From Xanthomonas sontii (GTDB lineage Bacteria > Pseudomonadota > Gammaproteobacteria > Xanthomonadales > Xanthomonadaceae), in the NCBI RefSeq assembly GCF_040529055.1, contig NZ_CP132342.1, positions 3,160,001 through 3,224,000 of the forward strand: a DNA stretch of 64,000 bases, in the 5' to 3' direction. The notes beneath the pieces were generated by a model. That model was not told the origin of the DNA. It searched no databases and was given only the letters and a program-made list of their open reading frames with translations. Position 1 is the stretch's first letter, and each line of letters begins with the position of its first letter. The translations under genes were made by a program, and so were the position numbers. Positions 43,405 through 52,800 of the stretch are shown here, one piece after another.

Positions 43405-44418
43405 TCATCCTCGACCGAGGATCACGTGATGCTGTCGAGAGCCAACGTATGGTCTCCGAGCATGCGCAACGGCGTAGTTGTCGGCGACGATGATGTCGCC
43501 CGGCATCCAATGGAATACCATCGCCGCGCGCAAATGCGCACGCAGTATTTCGGCGATCCAGTCATCCGGAATTGGCGTGCCGTCGCCAAAGCAGACATTG
43601 CGAGGAAAGTCCTCGCCCTTTAGCATGCTGTTCATTGCACTGCGTACCGAAGGCTCCAGGCAGGCCGGATGGTGCAATAGCACCTGGTTGAAGAAAACAT
43701 CCATGTCCCTGTCCGGGTGACTTATCACCGCTGGGCGGAAATATTCTGTGCTCAATCGGTCACCGCTGCGCCAGTGCGCCACCACTCCTTGCCGAGCGCA
43801 GAGCGACTCGACGGCCTCACGATCGGAGGTTCCAAAGTATTTTTGCCACGTTACGTCAAGGCCGGCGATGAAATTGCGTTTGTAGAGAAGGCCGCGCTTC
43901 GATAGCTGTTCTTTTATCTCTTCAGGAAGAGCGGTCAGTACTTTATTGCAATCGCTCAATGGAGTCTCGCCACCCTGCGGTGCAGCTTGCGTACATTGAA
44001 AGAAAATATGGCGAGGCGGTGCACTGGTGTGCGAACCCTCATTGTGAAAAAGAATGGAATTTTTTGCCGGATACTTGGTGACATTGAACACGCCGGTGAT
44101 GCCATCATCTGTCGGCATCATTGGCAGATCCCCGTAGTGGTCGACCAAAGGAATGTCCAGTGCGTCTATGCAGGCACGAAAGCCACTTGTATCCATGACA
44201 TTCAAGCCGCGCAGCAGAACCCAGCCCGAATCTGACACGCGCGAAAGAATGGCATTGCGATGCTCGCCCACCCATTCGGCCGCGCAAGCCCCTGCCTGAT
44301 CGGTCACCAGGAGGGAATCGCCAGCACGGTCGGTAAGATCCATGTCTTCGAGAAGATGTTCGGACTTGCTGATCAGCGGATAAGCTTTCGCAGGCATGAT
44401 GGCTGTGGCTGCTTGCAT
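43405..44418 (-). CDS. TauD/SyrP-like Fe(II)/2-oxoglutarate dioxygenase, probable amino-acid hydroxylase of the lipopeptide
   Basis: 337 aa with the double-stranded beta-helix signature of the TauD/clavaminate-synthase-like superfamily. His125 and Glu127 are in FHNEGSH (the HxE form found in SyrP-type enzymes), the distal His319 is in AVAHARRPY, and Arg328 is a candidate 2-oxoglutarate ligand. The family uses Fe(II), O2 and 2-oxoglutarate to hydroxylate, among others, carrier-bound Asp in syringomycin biosynthesis. Here the substrate is probably one NRPS-bound residue or the product. It is encoded between the exporter and NRPS A on the same strand. ATG 44418 has AGGA about 8 nt upstream. A halogenase-like function is unlikely because the iron-binding carboxylate is kept. 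Confidence 0.88.
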   Translation of the reverse strand: MQAATAIMPAKAYPLISKSEHLLEDMDLTDRAGDSLLVTDQAGACAAEWVGEHRNAILSRVSDSGWVLLRGLNVMDTSGFRACIDALDIPLVDHYGDLPMMPTDDGITGVFNVTKYPAKNSILFHNEGSHTSAPPRHIFFQCTQAAPQGGETPLSDCNKVLTALPEEIKEQLSKRGLLYKRNFIAGLDVTWQKYFGTSDREAVESLCARQGVVAHWRSGDRLSTEYFRPAVISHPDRDMDVFFNQVLLHHPACLEPSVRSAMNSMLKGEDFPRNVCFGDGTPIPDDWIAEILRAHLRAAMVFHWMPGDIIVADNYAVAHARRPYVGSRQHHVILGRG

Positions 44419-44481
44419 GTTCAGGTCCTGGTCCTTGCCGGCTGAATGGCGATAGTGGAATTAAGATTGGCATAGGGAAGG

Positions 44482-44498
44482 GATATGAACTTCATATC
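44482..44498. promoter_or_regulatory. 17-bp perfect inverted repeat between exporter and hydroxylase genes
   Basis: GATATGAA-C-TTCATATC is a perfect 8-1-8 dyad, 64 bp before the hydroxylase start and in a lower-GC gap of 138 bp. It is not followed by a T run on the minus strand, so it is more likely a protein-binding site or an RNA-processing hairpin than a terminator. Confidence 0.4.
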
Positions 44499-44556
44499 GA
44501 TCCATGCATGATCAATTTTTTGATTTTTTGCGTTTCAGTCATGGGCTCGGCCATCT

Positions 44557-46263
44557 CTATTCGCCACCTCCGATCGGCACCATCGACGGTGTGGGTATGG
44601 AGTTGACTGTTCCTCCAAGCCCCATTTCTTCGATATCTAGAGAAGCTTTGACGGCTTCTTGCCGGAGTTCCCCATCCTGGAGCTTGATGATGCGATCGGC
44701 ACTATCAAAGTAAGCATCGTCATGACTGATGACAAAGACCATTTTGCCGCGGCGTTTGAGCTCCGGAAGGATCTCCCGATAAAAAACTCGCTTGAACACC
44801 GGATCCTGATCTGCCGCCCATTCGTCAAATAGATATATGTGCCTATCCTCTAGATATGAAGACACCAGCGCCAAACGTTTTCTTTGTCCGGTAGACAGGT
44901 TGATCGTGGAGAATTTTCCATGTTCCACCGAAACCTTGTGCGAAATCCCCATGGTCTCGATGTAGCGCATCGCGCGCGCTTCTAACGTGGCATCATCGAC
45001 ATCCAGTAGTTGTTCGAATAAATGGAAATCAGCGAAAACAGCAGAGAAATGACTGCGATAATGAAGTCTGTTTTCGTCCGTGACTTCCTGATCGTTCATC
45101 CAGATTGAGCCCCGCTCCGGTGGATAGAGGCCAAGCAAAAGCATTGCGAGTGTGGTTTTACCGCTGCCGTTGCCGCCGACGATGAAGATGACTTCGCCCT
45201 CGGCAACCTTCAGATCTATGGGGCCAAGCATGAAGTGCCGATCTCCATGATCTGAAGGGAATTTATGAAAAACGCCCCTGAGCTCAAGACTTGCGACGTG
45301 AGTGGCAGCCGGCCGCTTCTCTTCGGAGGCTTTATCCTGTAGCGGCTCTAGGTCACCTTCTAACTGCTCTATCCGCTTTAGAGAAACAGCGGCTTGGCGC
45401 ACTGACGGCAGACTTACCATTAATGCGCTTATCGGCTGAATCATGTATAGAAGCACCAATGTTACGGCGGTTACGGTCTGTGCCGATTCGCCAAGCACGG
45501 GCGTTGCAATAAACAAAATCGTGCCGATCACCAGGTAGAACTGCATTGCCCCCAGATTGTTGACCCAGGTGTAGCCCTTCATCGCCTTGCGAAAAGAATG
45601 CATGAACTTATGCGAGGTAGGTGCTATCACGTCGTTCACGAATCGCCGGCCGCGATCCTCATTCAGCTGAAGCTCTTTGCTGCCTTCGATCAAGTCACGA
45701 AAATGCCCGTGCAGGACATTGATGTGCTCTCGAATCAGTGGGAGCTGCGCCATCGGATGGCGTTCGGCCCAACGATACAAGGTGACGCTTACCAAAAGGC
45801 AGCCGGCGAATACTGCAAATATTTTCCAGGAAAGCCATGCAAGATATACCAGGCACGCCAGAATAAGAATCAGATTCCCAAAGGCGAGGGGGATCAGCTG
45901 AAATGCCTGAATGAACGTATCCACATCCTTGGTCAGGATGACGGTCAAGCTATGCGCACCCATTCCCTGCAATTTCTTGAGAGGGGTTTTCAAAAGCTTT
46001 CGACTCAGGTCGATGCGCAGTTTTAGAATGGCCTGCTGGGTGATGTCGAGCAATGCAATTTCAGATGCCGATTTGCACGCAACCGACACGAGGCAGAGCG
46101 CAAAAAAAGCGACCGCAAGAATCCACGGGTTTTCATGGCTCCAAACGCTTTTGCTTATGACTGTCGCGATCGCGGCGCCACTGATGCCGCCGGCAATTCC
46201 AGTCACTACGGCGAAGAACAGCAACTTTCGAGATTGCTGATAGAGATACCAAAGCAGGTTCAC
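44557..46263 (-). CDS. SyrD/PvdE-type cyclic (lipo)peptide ABC exporter
   Basis: 568 aa with fused membrane and ATPase halves, as in the cyclic-peptide exporter family (SyrD, PvdE). The N-terminal 290 residues hold about six hydrophobic helices. The ATPase has Walker A GGNGSGKTT near residue 365, the signature LSTGQRKRLAL near 456 and Walker B IYLFDEWAADQDP near 480; the LSTGQ and DEWAADQ variants are typical of this family. Its likely job is moving the finished or nearly finished lipopeptide to the periplasm. It is the first gene of the cluster. The reading frame begins with GTG 46263; no ATG lies near, and only a weak AGCAGG is seen upstream. No outer-membrane partner is encoded within the cluster. 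Confidence 0.93.
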   Translation of the reverse strand: MNLLWYLYQQSRKLLFFAVVTGIAGGISGAAIATVISKSVWSHENPWILAVAFFALCLVSVACKSASEIALLDITQQAILKLRIDLSRKLLKTPLKKLQGMGAHSLTVILTKDVDTFIQAFQLIPLAFGNLILILACLVYLAWLSWKIFAVFAGCLLVSVTLYRWAERHPMAQLPLIREHINVLHGHFRDLIEGSKELQLNEDRGRRFVNDVIAPTSHKFMHSFRKAMKGYTWVNNLGAMQFYLVIGTILFIATPVLGESAQTVTAVTLVLLYMIQPISALMVSLPSVRQAAVSLKRIEQLEGDLEPLQDKASEEKRPAATHVASLELRGVFHKFPSDHGDRHFMLGPIDLKVAEGEVIFIVGGNGSGKTTLAMLLLGLYPPERGSIWMNDQEVTDENRLHYRSHFSAVFADFHLFEQLLDVDDATLEARAMRYIETMGISHKVSVEHGKFSTINLSTGQRKRLALVSSYLEDRHIYLFDEWAADQDPVFKRVFYREILPELKRRGKMVFVISHDDAYFDSADRIIKLQDGELRQEAVKASLDIEEMGLGGTVNSIPTPSMVPIGGGE

Positions 46264-47379
46264 GCATCAAGCCTGCTATCGCGTCGAGTCGATACAATGC
46301 TGCTGGATTGTTGCATTCTTGAGAAATAACGAAGTTCCATGTGCATAAAGATCCTTCGATTGCATTTCTTCCTGAAATGAAGATGCGCACTTCCGATGGA
46401 GCGCGAATTTTCTCGACTTCACGCAGCATACACGACCCGCCCTGTCGTCTTTGGCTCGCGATGTAGACAATTATCTTTGTTTGGTGCGCAAAAATTTTCT
46501 TCAATGTGTGCTATTCAGCCCCGGTCCTCGCGCGCGCGTGAAAGCCTGTCAGAAGCTGGCCGAAGGCCGCTTGCAGAGATGGGGACGAGGGTGACGTCCT
46601 CGTCTAAGGTGTTGTTCGCGCTTGATTCATCTGGTCCTGCGATTTGCAAGCCCCACATCCGTTCTTTAGCGAATCTCAAACACGATGTTTCGACGCCATC
46701 GAAGATGCCGGGGGCGATGCCGGCATTTCCAGTCGACGAGTCAAACAAAGACGGAGCTTCCTTCTTCGCTTTTTTTCACCTGATGAAGGCCGACCATGCG
46801 CGAGCCGTGGTCCGCATGCCGCTGTCTTTCGGCGGCGGCGCGATGCTTAGATCGAATCGGGGTGACAGAGCGATGCCCTACGGCGTTCCAGGTCTTTCGA
46901 TGCGCCACGCAACCAACCTCGGTTGCAGTCGCTTCGCGTGCAAGCCTCGCCCTATGAGCATCGCGGCCTGGTCCGGCCTGCCAGTGAGCCAAGCCGGCAA
47001 AACGGCCATTGTTTTCGAACGTTTGCCACTCGCCGACGTTCTGCTCCCATCGGATACCGCCGGTCGGGATCTGTTGCGCATGGCGTTGGAGGGAAACAGG
47101 CTGCGTCGACTGATAGTGCGGTCGTTCATCGCAGGGCATCATGCAGATGCCTGTACGCCTCCGGTCCTGATCGACGCGTCTGGACCAGGTCTTGGCAGGT
47201 GTGCGCCTTGCTGCTTTGTCTGTTGATCGCAGATGCGCCTGGCAGAGGGCGGCGCTGTTGTCGATGCGCGCATCCTGCCAGGCCCCGGCGACGCTTCCGC
47301 TCCCCAACCACGGTCTGGTCAAAATTTGCTTGCGTACGGACCCCGCCGTCGCTATGATTCCGCTCCTGCCAGCACATGT
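46264..47379. other. gene-poor interval between NRPS cluster and tRNA genes
   Basis: About 1.1 kb without a gene I can support. Open frames exist on both strands (for example plus 46396-47226), but none shows family motifs, and one minus-strand frame merely runs through the tRNA-Ala gene. The left 200 bp are comparatively AT-rich and probably contain the promoter for the exporter and NRPS genes; I could not single out -35/-10 boxes. Decayed coding sequence is possible. Confidence 0.6.
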
Positions 47380-47455
<76 letters not shown>

Positions 47456-47499
47456 ACTTTTCGGACATAGGCCGTCCGCAAAGCAACATCGTTATCCGC

Positions 47500-47575
47500 G
47501 TCCCCATCGTCTAGAGGCCTAGGACATCACCCTTTCACGGTGGCGACCGGGGTTCGAATCCCCGTGGGGACGCCA
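47500..47575 (+). tRNA. tRNA-Glu (anticodon TTC)
   Basis: 76 nt with acceptor stem GTCCCCA/TGGGGAC, anticodon loop CTTTCAC (anticodon TTC), T-loop GGTTCGAATCC and an encoded GCCA end. The gene is followed 9 nt later by a strong terminator, so the Ala and Glu tRNAs are probably one transcript. Confidence 0.97.
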
Positions 47576-47584
47576 CTTTTCGAA

Positions 47585-47612
47585 AACACCCGGCACTGCC
47601 GGGTGTTTTTTT
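47585..47612 (+). terminator. Rho-independent terminator of the tRNA operon
   Basis: The stem AACACCCGGC (47585-47594) pairs with GCCGGGTGTT (47598-47607) across loop ACT and is followed by a run of T to 47612. Confidence 0.93.
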
Positions 47613-47751
47613 GTGCGTGCGGCCGCCGTGTGCGGCGGCTGCGAGATGCGGCAAGCATGCGCTGGAAGCCGAGTGGATCGCTGGCTTCTTCGAGCGAGTG
47701 GTGCTGCTGTTCCTTGTCTGCGTGTATCCAGGATGTGCGAGGGCGCCCGTA

Positions 47752-47789
47752 CCCTCACCCCAACCCCTCTCCCGGAGGGAGAGGGGCTT
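47752..47789 (+). repeat. 38-bp GC-rich hairpin repeat, copy 1
   Basis: Identical in all 38 bases to 47895-47932. It contains the 10-bp stem CCCCTCTCCC-GGA-GGGAGAGGGG. A second similar dyad (TTCTCCC-TCC-GGGAGAA) lies at about 47801-47817. It sits between the convergent tRNA operon and the hydrolase gene, where such elements can act as RNA-end hairpins. I associate this consensus with dispersed repeats in Xanthomonas genomes, unverified here. Confidence 0.85.
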
Positions 47790-47894
47790 TGGCCGCTCCC
47801 TTCTCCCTCCGGGAGAAGGTGCCCCGCAGGGGCGGATGAGTGTCCGGGCGTCGCCTCGCATGGCCAGATTGGTGCAGGCGCTGTGCGCCCCGGA

Positions 47895-47932
47895 CCCTCA
47901 CCCCAACCCCTCTCCCGGAGGGAGAGGGGCTT
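47895..47932 (+). repeat. 38-bp GC-rich hairpin repeat, copy 2
   Basis: Second identical copy, 143 bp from the first and 46 bp beyond the end of the hydrolase gene. The interval 47613-47977 otherwise holds no gene. Confidence 0.85.
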
Positions 47933-47977
47933 GGTGGGGCTGGTGCTGCATCGATGAAGGGCTGACGCTGCACCAGT

Positions 47978-49849
47978 TCAATGCAGCAGCCGGCGGATCT
48001 GCAGGATCGCCTGCGGCGTGCGTTGCACGCTGTGTCCGGAGACGATCACCGTTTCCGAGGCGGCGCCGGGCAGGTGGGCGCTCCAGTACGGCACGATGCC
48101 GTCGCTGGACTGCGCCAGCGGCACGCGCGGATCCTCCTGCCCGATGATGGAGTGATAGGTCACCTGCGGTGAGATCGGCAACTGCGCCGCGGCGAGGATG
48201 AAAGGGTCGTGGTCGCTGAGGCTGTCGATGCTGTTGGGCAGCCCGTCGAGCATGTTCTTGCCCGCGATGTCCTGGAACTGGTCGAGCACGCGCCGTGGCA
48301 GGCCGATCACGGCGCGTGCCAGTTCGCCCACCGTGCCGGCGGCTTCGGGCGTGCCGCGCTGCGGGGTGGCCAGGAAGATCGCCTCGGAGACTTCCGGCAT
48401 CGGTGCGAACTGCAGCATCGGTCCGAGCCTGGCGTGCAGTGCCTGGCGCGCCTGCGGATCCAGCGCCGCCCCGTCGAACAGGGTTCGCCACAGCCGCTCG
48501 CCGTCGCTGGAAGACACCATCAAGCGCGCCAGCACGCCGCCCATGCTGTGCCCGATCAGCACCATGTTATGTGCGGAGACGCTGCGGCGTTGCGGATCGA
48601 ACTGGTCCAGCGTCTGCTCCAGGGCGTTGCGAACCTGCAGGTGGGTGTAGGGAATCGGCAGGTTGGTCGGGTAGTAGACGAACCAGATCTGATAGCGCGC
48701 GCGGACCTGCGGATCGCCGAGCAGGTCGTTGGCCAGGTTGACCCAGGCTTCCGGGCTGCTGGCCAGCCCGTGCAGCAGCACCAGCACGCGCCGGTTCGGA
48801 TCGTAGGGCTGGGTCAGGAACACGTGCGGCCGGTCGATGCCGTGCCCGAGGCCGAGCAGGGTGCGCAGCGATTGCGCGGCGAAACCGGCGCGCGCCATCC
48901 ACACGCCGTAGCCGGCGCTGAAATTGGCCGCCAGCGGCACGTCGACACCGCCCATCGTGACCCGATCGCCGAGCGAGGGGTCGTGGACTTCCACGTGCGC
49001 GCTGTGGCTGGCCAGCACCTGCTTGAGCGTGCGGCCATCGAAACGCAGCAACACCGTGAGGTTGGGGGTGGGCATGTCGCTGTAGACAGGAGTGGCGTCG
49101 GTGCTGCGGATGGCCTCCGCCGCCGGCTGCGGCAGGACCGCGACCATCTCCGCGCCGAAGCCATCGCGCCGATACACGCTGCGCAGTCCGTCGAAACGCA
49201 GGCCGCTGGCCGCCAGCATCGTCTCGGGCATCGGCATGTCCTGCGGGTTGCCGACGCCGCTGGCATCCAGCGTCACCGTCCACTCGGGTAGGGCGGCGAT
49301 CTGCGCGCCGGCCTCGTGCGTGGCAGGCGGATGCCGCCGGTAGCGGGCGAACAACGCGGTCACCGCCTGCTGCACGGCGTAGTTGTAGTAGTCGCGCACC
49401 TGGGTCTGGCGTTCCTCGAAGGCGCGTTCGCTGGGCGTGCGTGCGCTGAAGAACAGGTAGGCGTAGGCGTAACGCGCGGTCTGCAGCCAGACGGCCAGCG
49501 TGGCATCGCTGGCCGGGTGCTGCCTGGCGGCGCGTTGCGCGGCCAGCAGCGACAGTTCCGCCGCCGTCGCCAGGGTACGCTCCTGATCCATGTCGGCATT
49601 GCCGAGCAACCGGTCGATGCATGGCGGCACCGTCGCCGTGCAACGTGCCGCGTCGAGGCCGGCCACGTTCAGCGTCTGCAGCGCGGCATCGCTGGGGCGC
49701 GCGGTGCTCAGCGCGTCGCCGCGCTTGGCCTGGATGTAGCGCGCCGCATCCACGCGTTGCAGGGTGACGCTGGCACAGCCGCCGGTGCACAGCGCCATGC
49801 ACAGCACGACACAGGCCAGGATCGCGCGGTGCCAGCGCCGCCGCTTCAT
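47978..49849 (-). CDS. alpha/beta-hydrolase (lipase/esterase-like) probable lipoprotein
   Basis: 623 aa. It starts with a basic signal sequence ending in CTGGC, so Cys25 may be lipidated; the lipobox is not perfect. The C-terminal half is an alpha/beta-hydrolase: oxyanion-loop HGLASSPEAW, nucleophile Ser435 in GHSMGG, likely Asp in SSDGIV and His in SGHSVQ near the end. The N-terminal 300 residues have no recognised fold. The substrate is unknown; lipids or esters at the outer membrane are plausible. Its ATG overlaps the RND pump stop by 4 bp (ATGA), so it is the last gene of the efflux operon, an unusual companion for an RND system. A much longer open frame in the same phase runs upstream, but it is the shadow of the pump gene. 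Confidence 0.88.
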   Translation of the reverse strand: MKRRRWHRAILACVVLCMALCTGGCASVTLQRVDAARYIQAKRGDALSTARPSDAALQTLNVAGLDAARCTATVPPCIDRLLGNADMDQERTLATAAELSLLAAQRAARQHPASDATLAVWLQTARYAYAYLFFSARTPSERAFEERQTQVRDYYNYAVQQAVTALFARYRRHPPATHEAGAQIAALPEWTVTLDASGVGNPQDMPMPETMLAASGLRFDGLRSVYRRDGFGAEMVAVLPQPAAEAIRSTDATPVYSDMPTPNLTVLLRFDGRTLKQVLASHSAHVEVHDPSLGDRVTMGGVDVPLAANFSAGYGVWMARAGFAAQSLRTLLGLGHGIDRPHVFLTQPYDPNRRVLVLLHGLASSPEAWVNLANDLLGDPQVRARYQIWFVYYPTNLPIPYTHLQVRNALEQTLDQFDPQRRSVSAHNMVLIGHSMGGVLARLMVSSSDGERLWRTLFDGAALDPQARQALHARLGPMLQFAPMPEVSEAIFLATPQRGTPEAAGTVGELARAVIGLPRRVLDQFQDIAGKNMLDGLPNSIDSLSDHDPFILAAAQLPISPQVTYHSIIGQEDPRVPLAQSSDGIVPYWSAHLPGAASETVIVSGHSVQRTPQAILQIRRLLH

Positions 49850-52800
49850 GCCGCGACCTTCGCCGGCTTGCCGGCGCGGCGTGCGAACAGCAGGTCGTAC
49901 AGCACCGGAATCACCCCCAGGGTCACCAGCGTGCCCAGGGCCAGGCCGCCGATCATGGTGATGGCCATGCCGGTCCACAGCGGCCCGGCGAACAGCATCA
50001 GCGGGATCAGGCCGACGATGCAGGTCAGCTTGGTCATCACGATCGGGCGCAGGCGTTTGACCGCGGCGGCGATCACCGCCTCGTGCCGGCTCAGGCCATC
50101 GGCCAGTTCGGCCTCGATCCGTTCGAGCAGCAGCACCGCGTTGTTGACGATGATGCCGGCCAGCGCGAGCAGACCGAAGGTGGCCATGAAGCCGAACGGA
50201 TAACCGGTGACCAGCAGGGCGAGGGTGGCGCCGATCAACACGAACGGAATGCTGGCGACCACGATGAACAGCTTGCGGAACGAATTGAACTGCCAGACGA
50301 ACAGCAGCAGGATCGCGCCCAGCGCATGCGGCATGTATTGCAGCAGCGCCTGGTTGGCTTCGGCGGCGTCCTCCAGTTCGCCGCCCATCTCGATGCGGTA
50401 GCCCGGCGGCAGGCGCAGCGCCGCCACCTTGTCGGCCAGCGCGGCCACCACCTGGTCGGTGGTCAGGTCCGGGTTGCGGCCGGTGATGGTGATGGCGCGG
50501 CTCAGGTTGCGGCGCTGGATCGTCGAGGGTTCCGAACTCAGTTGGATGTCGGCGATCGCCGACAGCGGCAGCGGCGCGGCGCCGGAGGACGGGTAGATCG
50601 GGGTGTCGCCGGGATTGCCGCTGCGTACACGCGGGTCGCTGTCGCCGCGCAGCACGATCGGCACGTTGCTGCCGTCGTCGTGGATCACCGAGGCGTCCAC
50701 GCCGCTGTAGCGCAGTTGCAGCGCCTGGGCGATGTCCTCGCTGGCGACGCCGGCGCGGCGCGCCTTGGCCTGGTCCACCTGCACCACGTAGCGCGGAATG
50801 CGGCTGTCCCAGTCGTCGCTGACGTCCAGCGTACCGGGCAGGCCGCGCAAGGCGTCGGCGATGCCGGCGGCGATCCGGCGCAGTTGCGTTTCGTCCGGGC
50901 CGATCACCCGGTAGATCGCCACGCCGGATTCGGTCGAGCCCAGGGAGAATCGCTTGGGCTCGGCGCGTACCGCCGGGTAGGCCTGGCGCAGGTGGGAGCG
51001 CACCTTGGCGATCAGCGCATCGATGTCGCTGCCCGGCCGCACGCTGACGGTGAAGTAGGCGATGTTGGCCGCCGGCAGCGGCGGGTTCAGCCCGAGCACG
51101 ATGCGCGGGCCGCCGTCGGCGACGTAGCCGATGCTGTCGACGATCTGCGGGTTCTGCCGGCGGTCGGCCAGCCACTGGCTGATCGATTGCACGGTGCGCA
51201 GGGTCTCGCGCGCATCGCTGCCCGGTTGCAGGGTCACCGGCATCTGGAACTGCAGGCGGTCGGACTTGGGCAGGAAGCTGTACGGCACCGAGGCCAGCAC
51301 GGTCACCGCCAGGGCGAGCAGGGCGAGCATGCTGCCCAGGAACAGCGCCTTGTGCGCCAGCAGCGCCTCGATCGTGCGCCGGTACAGCCGGTACGGCTTG
51401 GAGGTGTAGCTGTCGCCATGTCCATCGGCCGGCGCGACATGCGCGCGGGCGAAGTACATGCACAGCAGCGGGGTGATGGTGATGCTGAGCAGCCAGGAGC
51501 CGAGCAGGGTCACCGCCAGCACGATCGCCAGCGAACGCATGTATTCGTTGGTGCTGGTCTGGCCGAAGAAGAACGGCGAGAACGCCAGCACGATCACCAG
51601 GGAAGAGGTCAGCAGCGGGATCGCCAGGCTGCGGCCGGCGGCCTCGCAGGCGGCGCGGCGTTCCTCGCCGGCGGCCAGGCGCCGTTCGATGTCCTCGGCG
51701 ATGACGATGCCGTTGTCCACCAGCAGGCCCAGCGCCAGGATGATCGCGGCGATGGACACGGTCTGCAGTTCCACGCCCAACACCCGCATCGCGATCAGCG
51801 CGCCGAGGATGGTCAGCGGCACGATCGCACCGACGATCAGGCCGGTGCGCCAACCGAGGAACAGCATCACCACTGCCATCACGATGACGATGGTCTCGCC
51901 CATCACGTGATGCATCTTGCCCATCTCGCGCTCGACCACGTCGGCCTGGAAGGTGACCACGTGTTGCGCGAAACCCACCGGCAGCATCTTGGCGGTCTCG
52001 CCCAGGGTGCGGCGCAGCGCCTTGCCCACCTCGGCGACGTTGTTGCCCGGCGCCATCGACACCGCCACCACCACCGCCGGCTGGCCCTGGTAGATGGCGC
52101 CGGCCTCCGGCGGATCCACCGGCATCAGCTCGATCCGCGCCAGTTGCGCCAGCGGGATCTGCCGTGGGCCGTCGGCGCCCTGCGTGGCGATCGGGGCATT
52201 GCGCAGGTCGTCGAGATCGCGCACCTCGCCGGAGGTGGTCACGGTCATCGCCATGCCCGACGCGGCAACCAGGCCGCCGCCGGCGACCACGTTCTGCGCG
52301 CGCAGTTGCTGCGCGACCGCGGCCGGAGTGAGGCCGGCCTCGCCCAGCCTGGTGCGGTCGAAGGCGACATAGACGCGCTCGTCCTGCAGGCCGTGGAAGG
52401 TGACCCGCTCGACGCCCGGCACGGCGTACAGCTGCGCACGCATCTGCCGCAGCGGTCCGAGCATCTCGGCGGTGTTGAAGCCGGGCGCGGTGACCGCGAT
52501 CGAGGCGATGGCGACGCGGCCGAAGTCGTCGTCGACCAGCGGCCCCTGCGTACCCGCGGGCAGCTCGGCACCGGCCTCGGCCGCCTTGCTGCGCACCCGC
52601 TGCCACAACGCCGGCAGGTCCTTGACGCTGTCCTGCGCGGTGACCTGCACGATGGCGCTGCCGGGATGGATGGTGGTGACGATCTTCTTCAGCCCGCTGA
52701 CCTCGCGCAGCCGTTCCTCCAGCGGACGTGCGAGCAGGTTCTCCACGCGCTCGCTGGGCATGCCGGGGTAGCCGACCTGCACGATCGCATCGCGCACGGT

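Noticed and set aside
44499..44530. Terminator between exporter and hydroxylase genes
   Set aside because: ATCAATTTTTTGAT is a weak dyad and its T run is on the plus strand, the wrong side for minus-strand transcription.
46396..47226. 276-codon plus-strand frame in the gene-poor interval
   Set aside because: No recognisable motif, irregular composition and no ribosome-binding site; kept only as an intergenic note.
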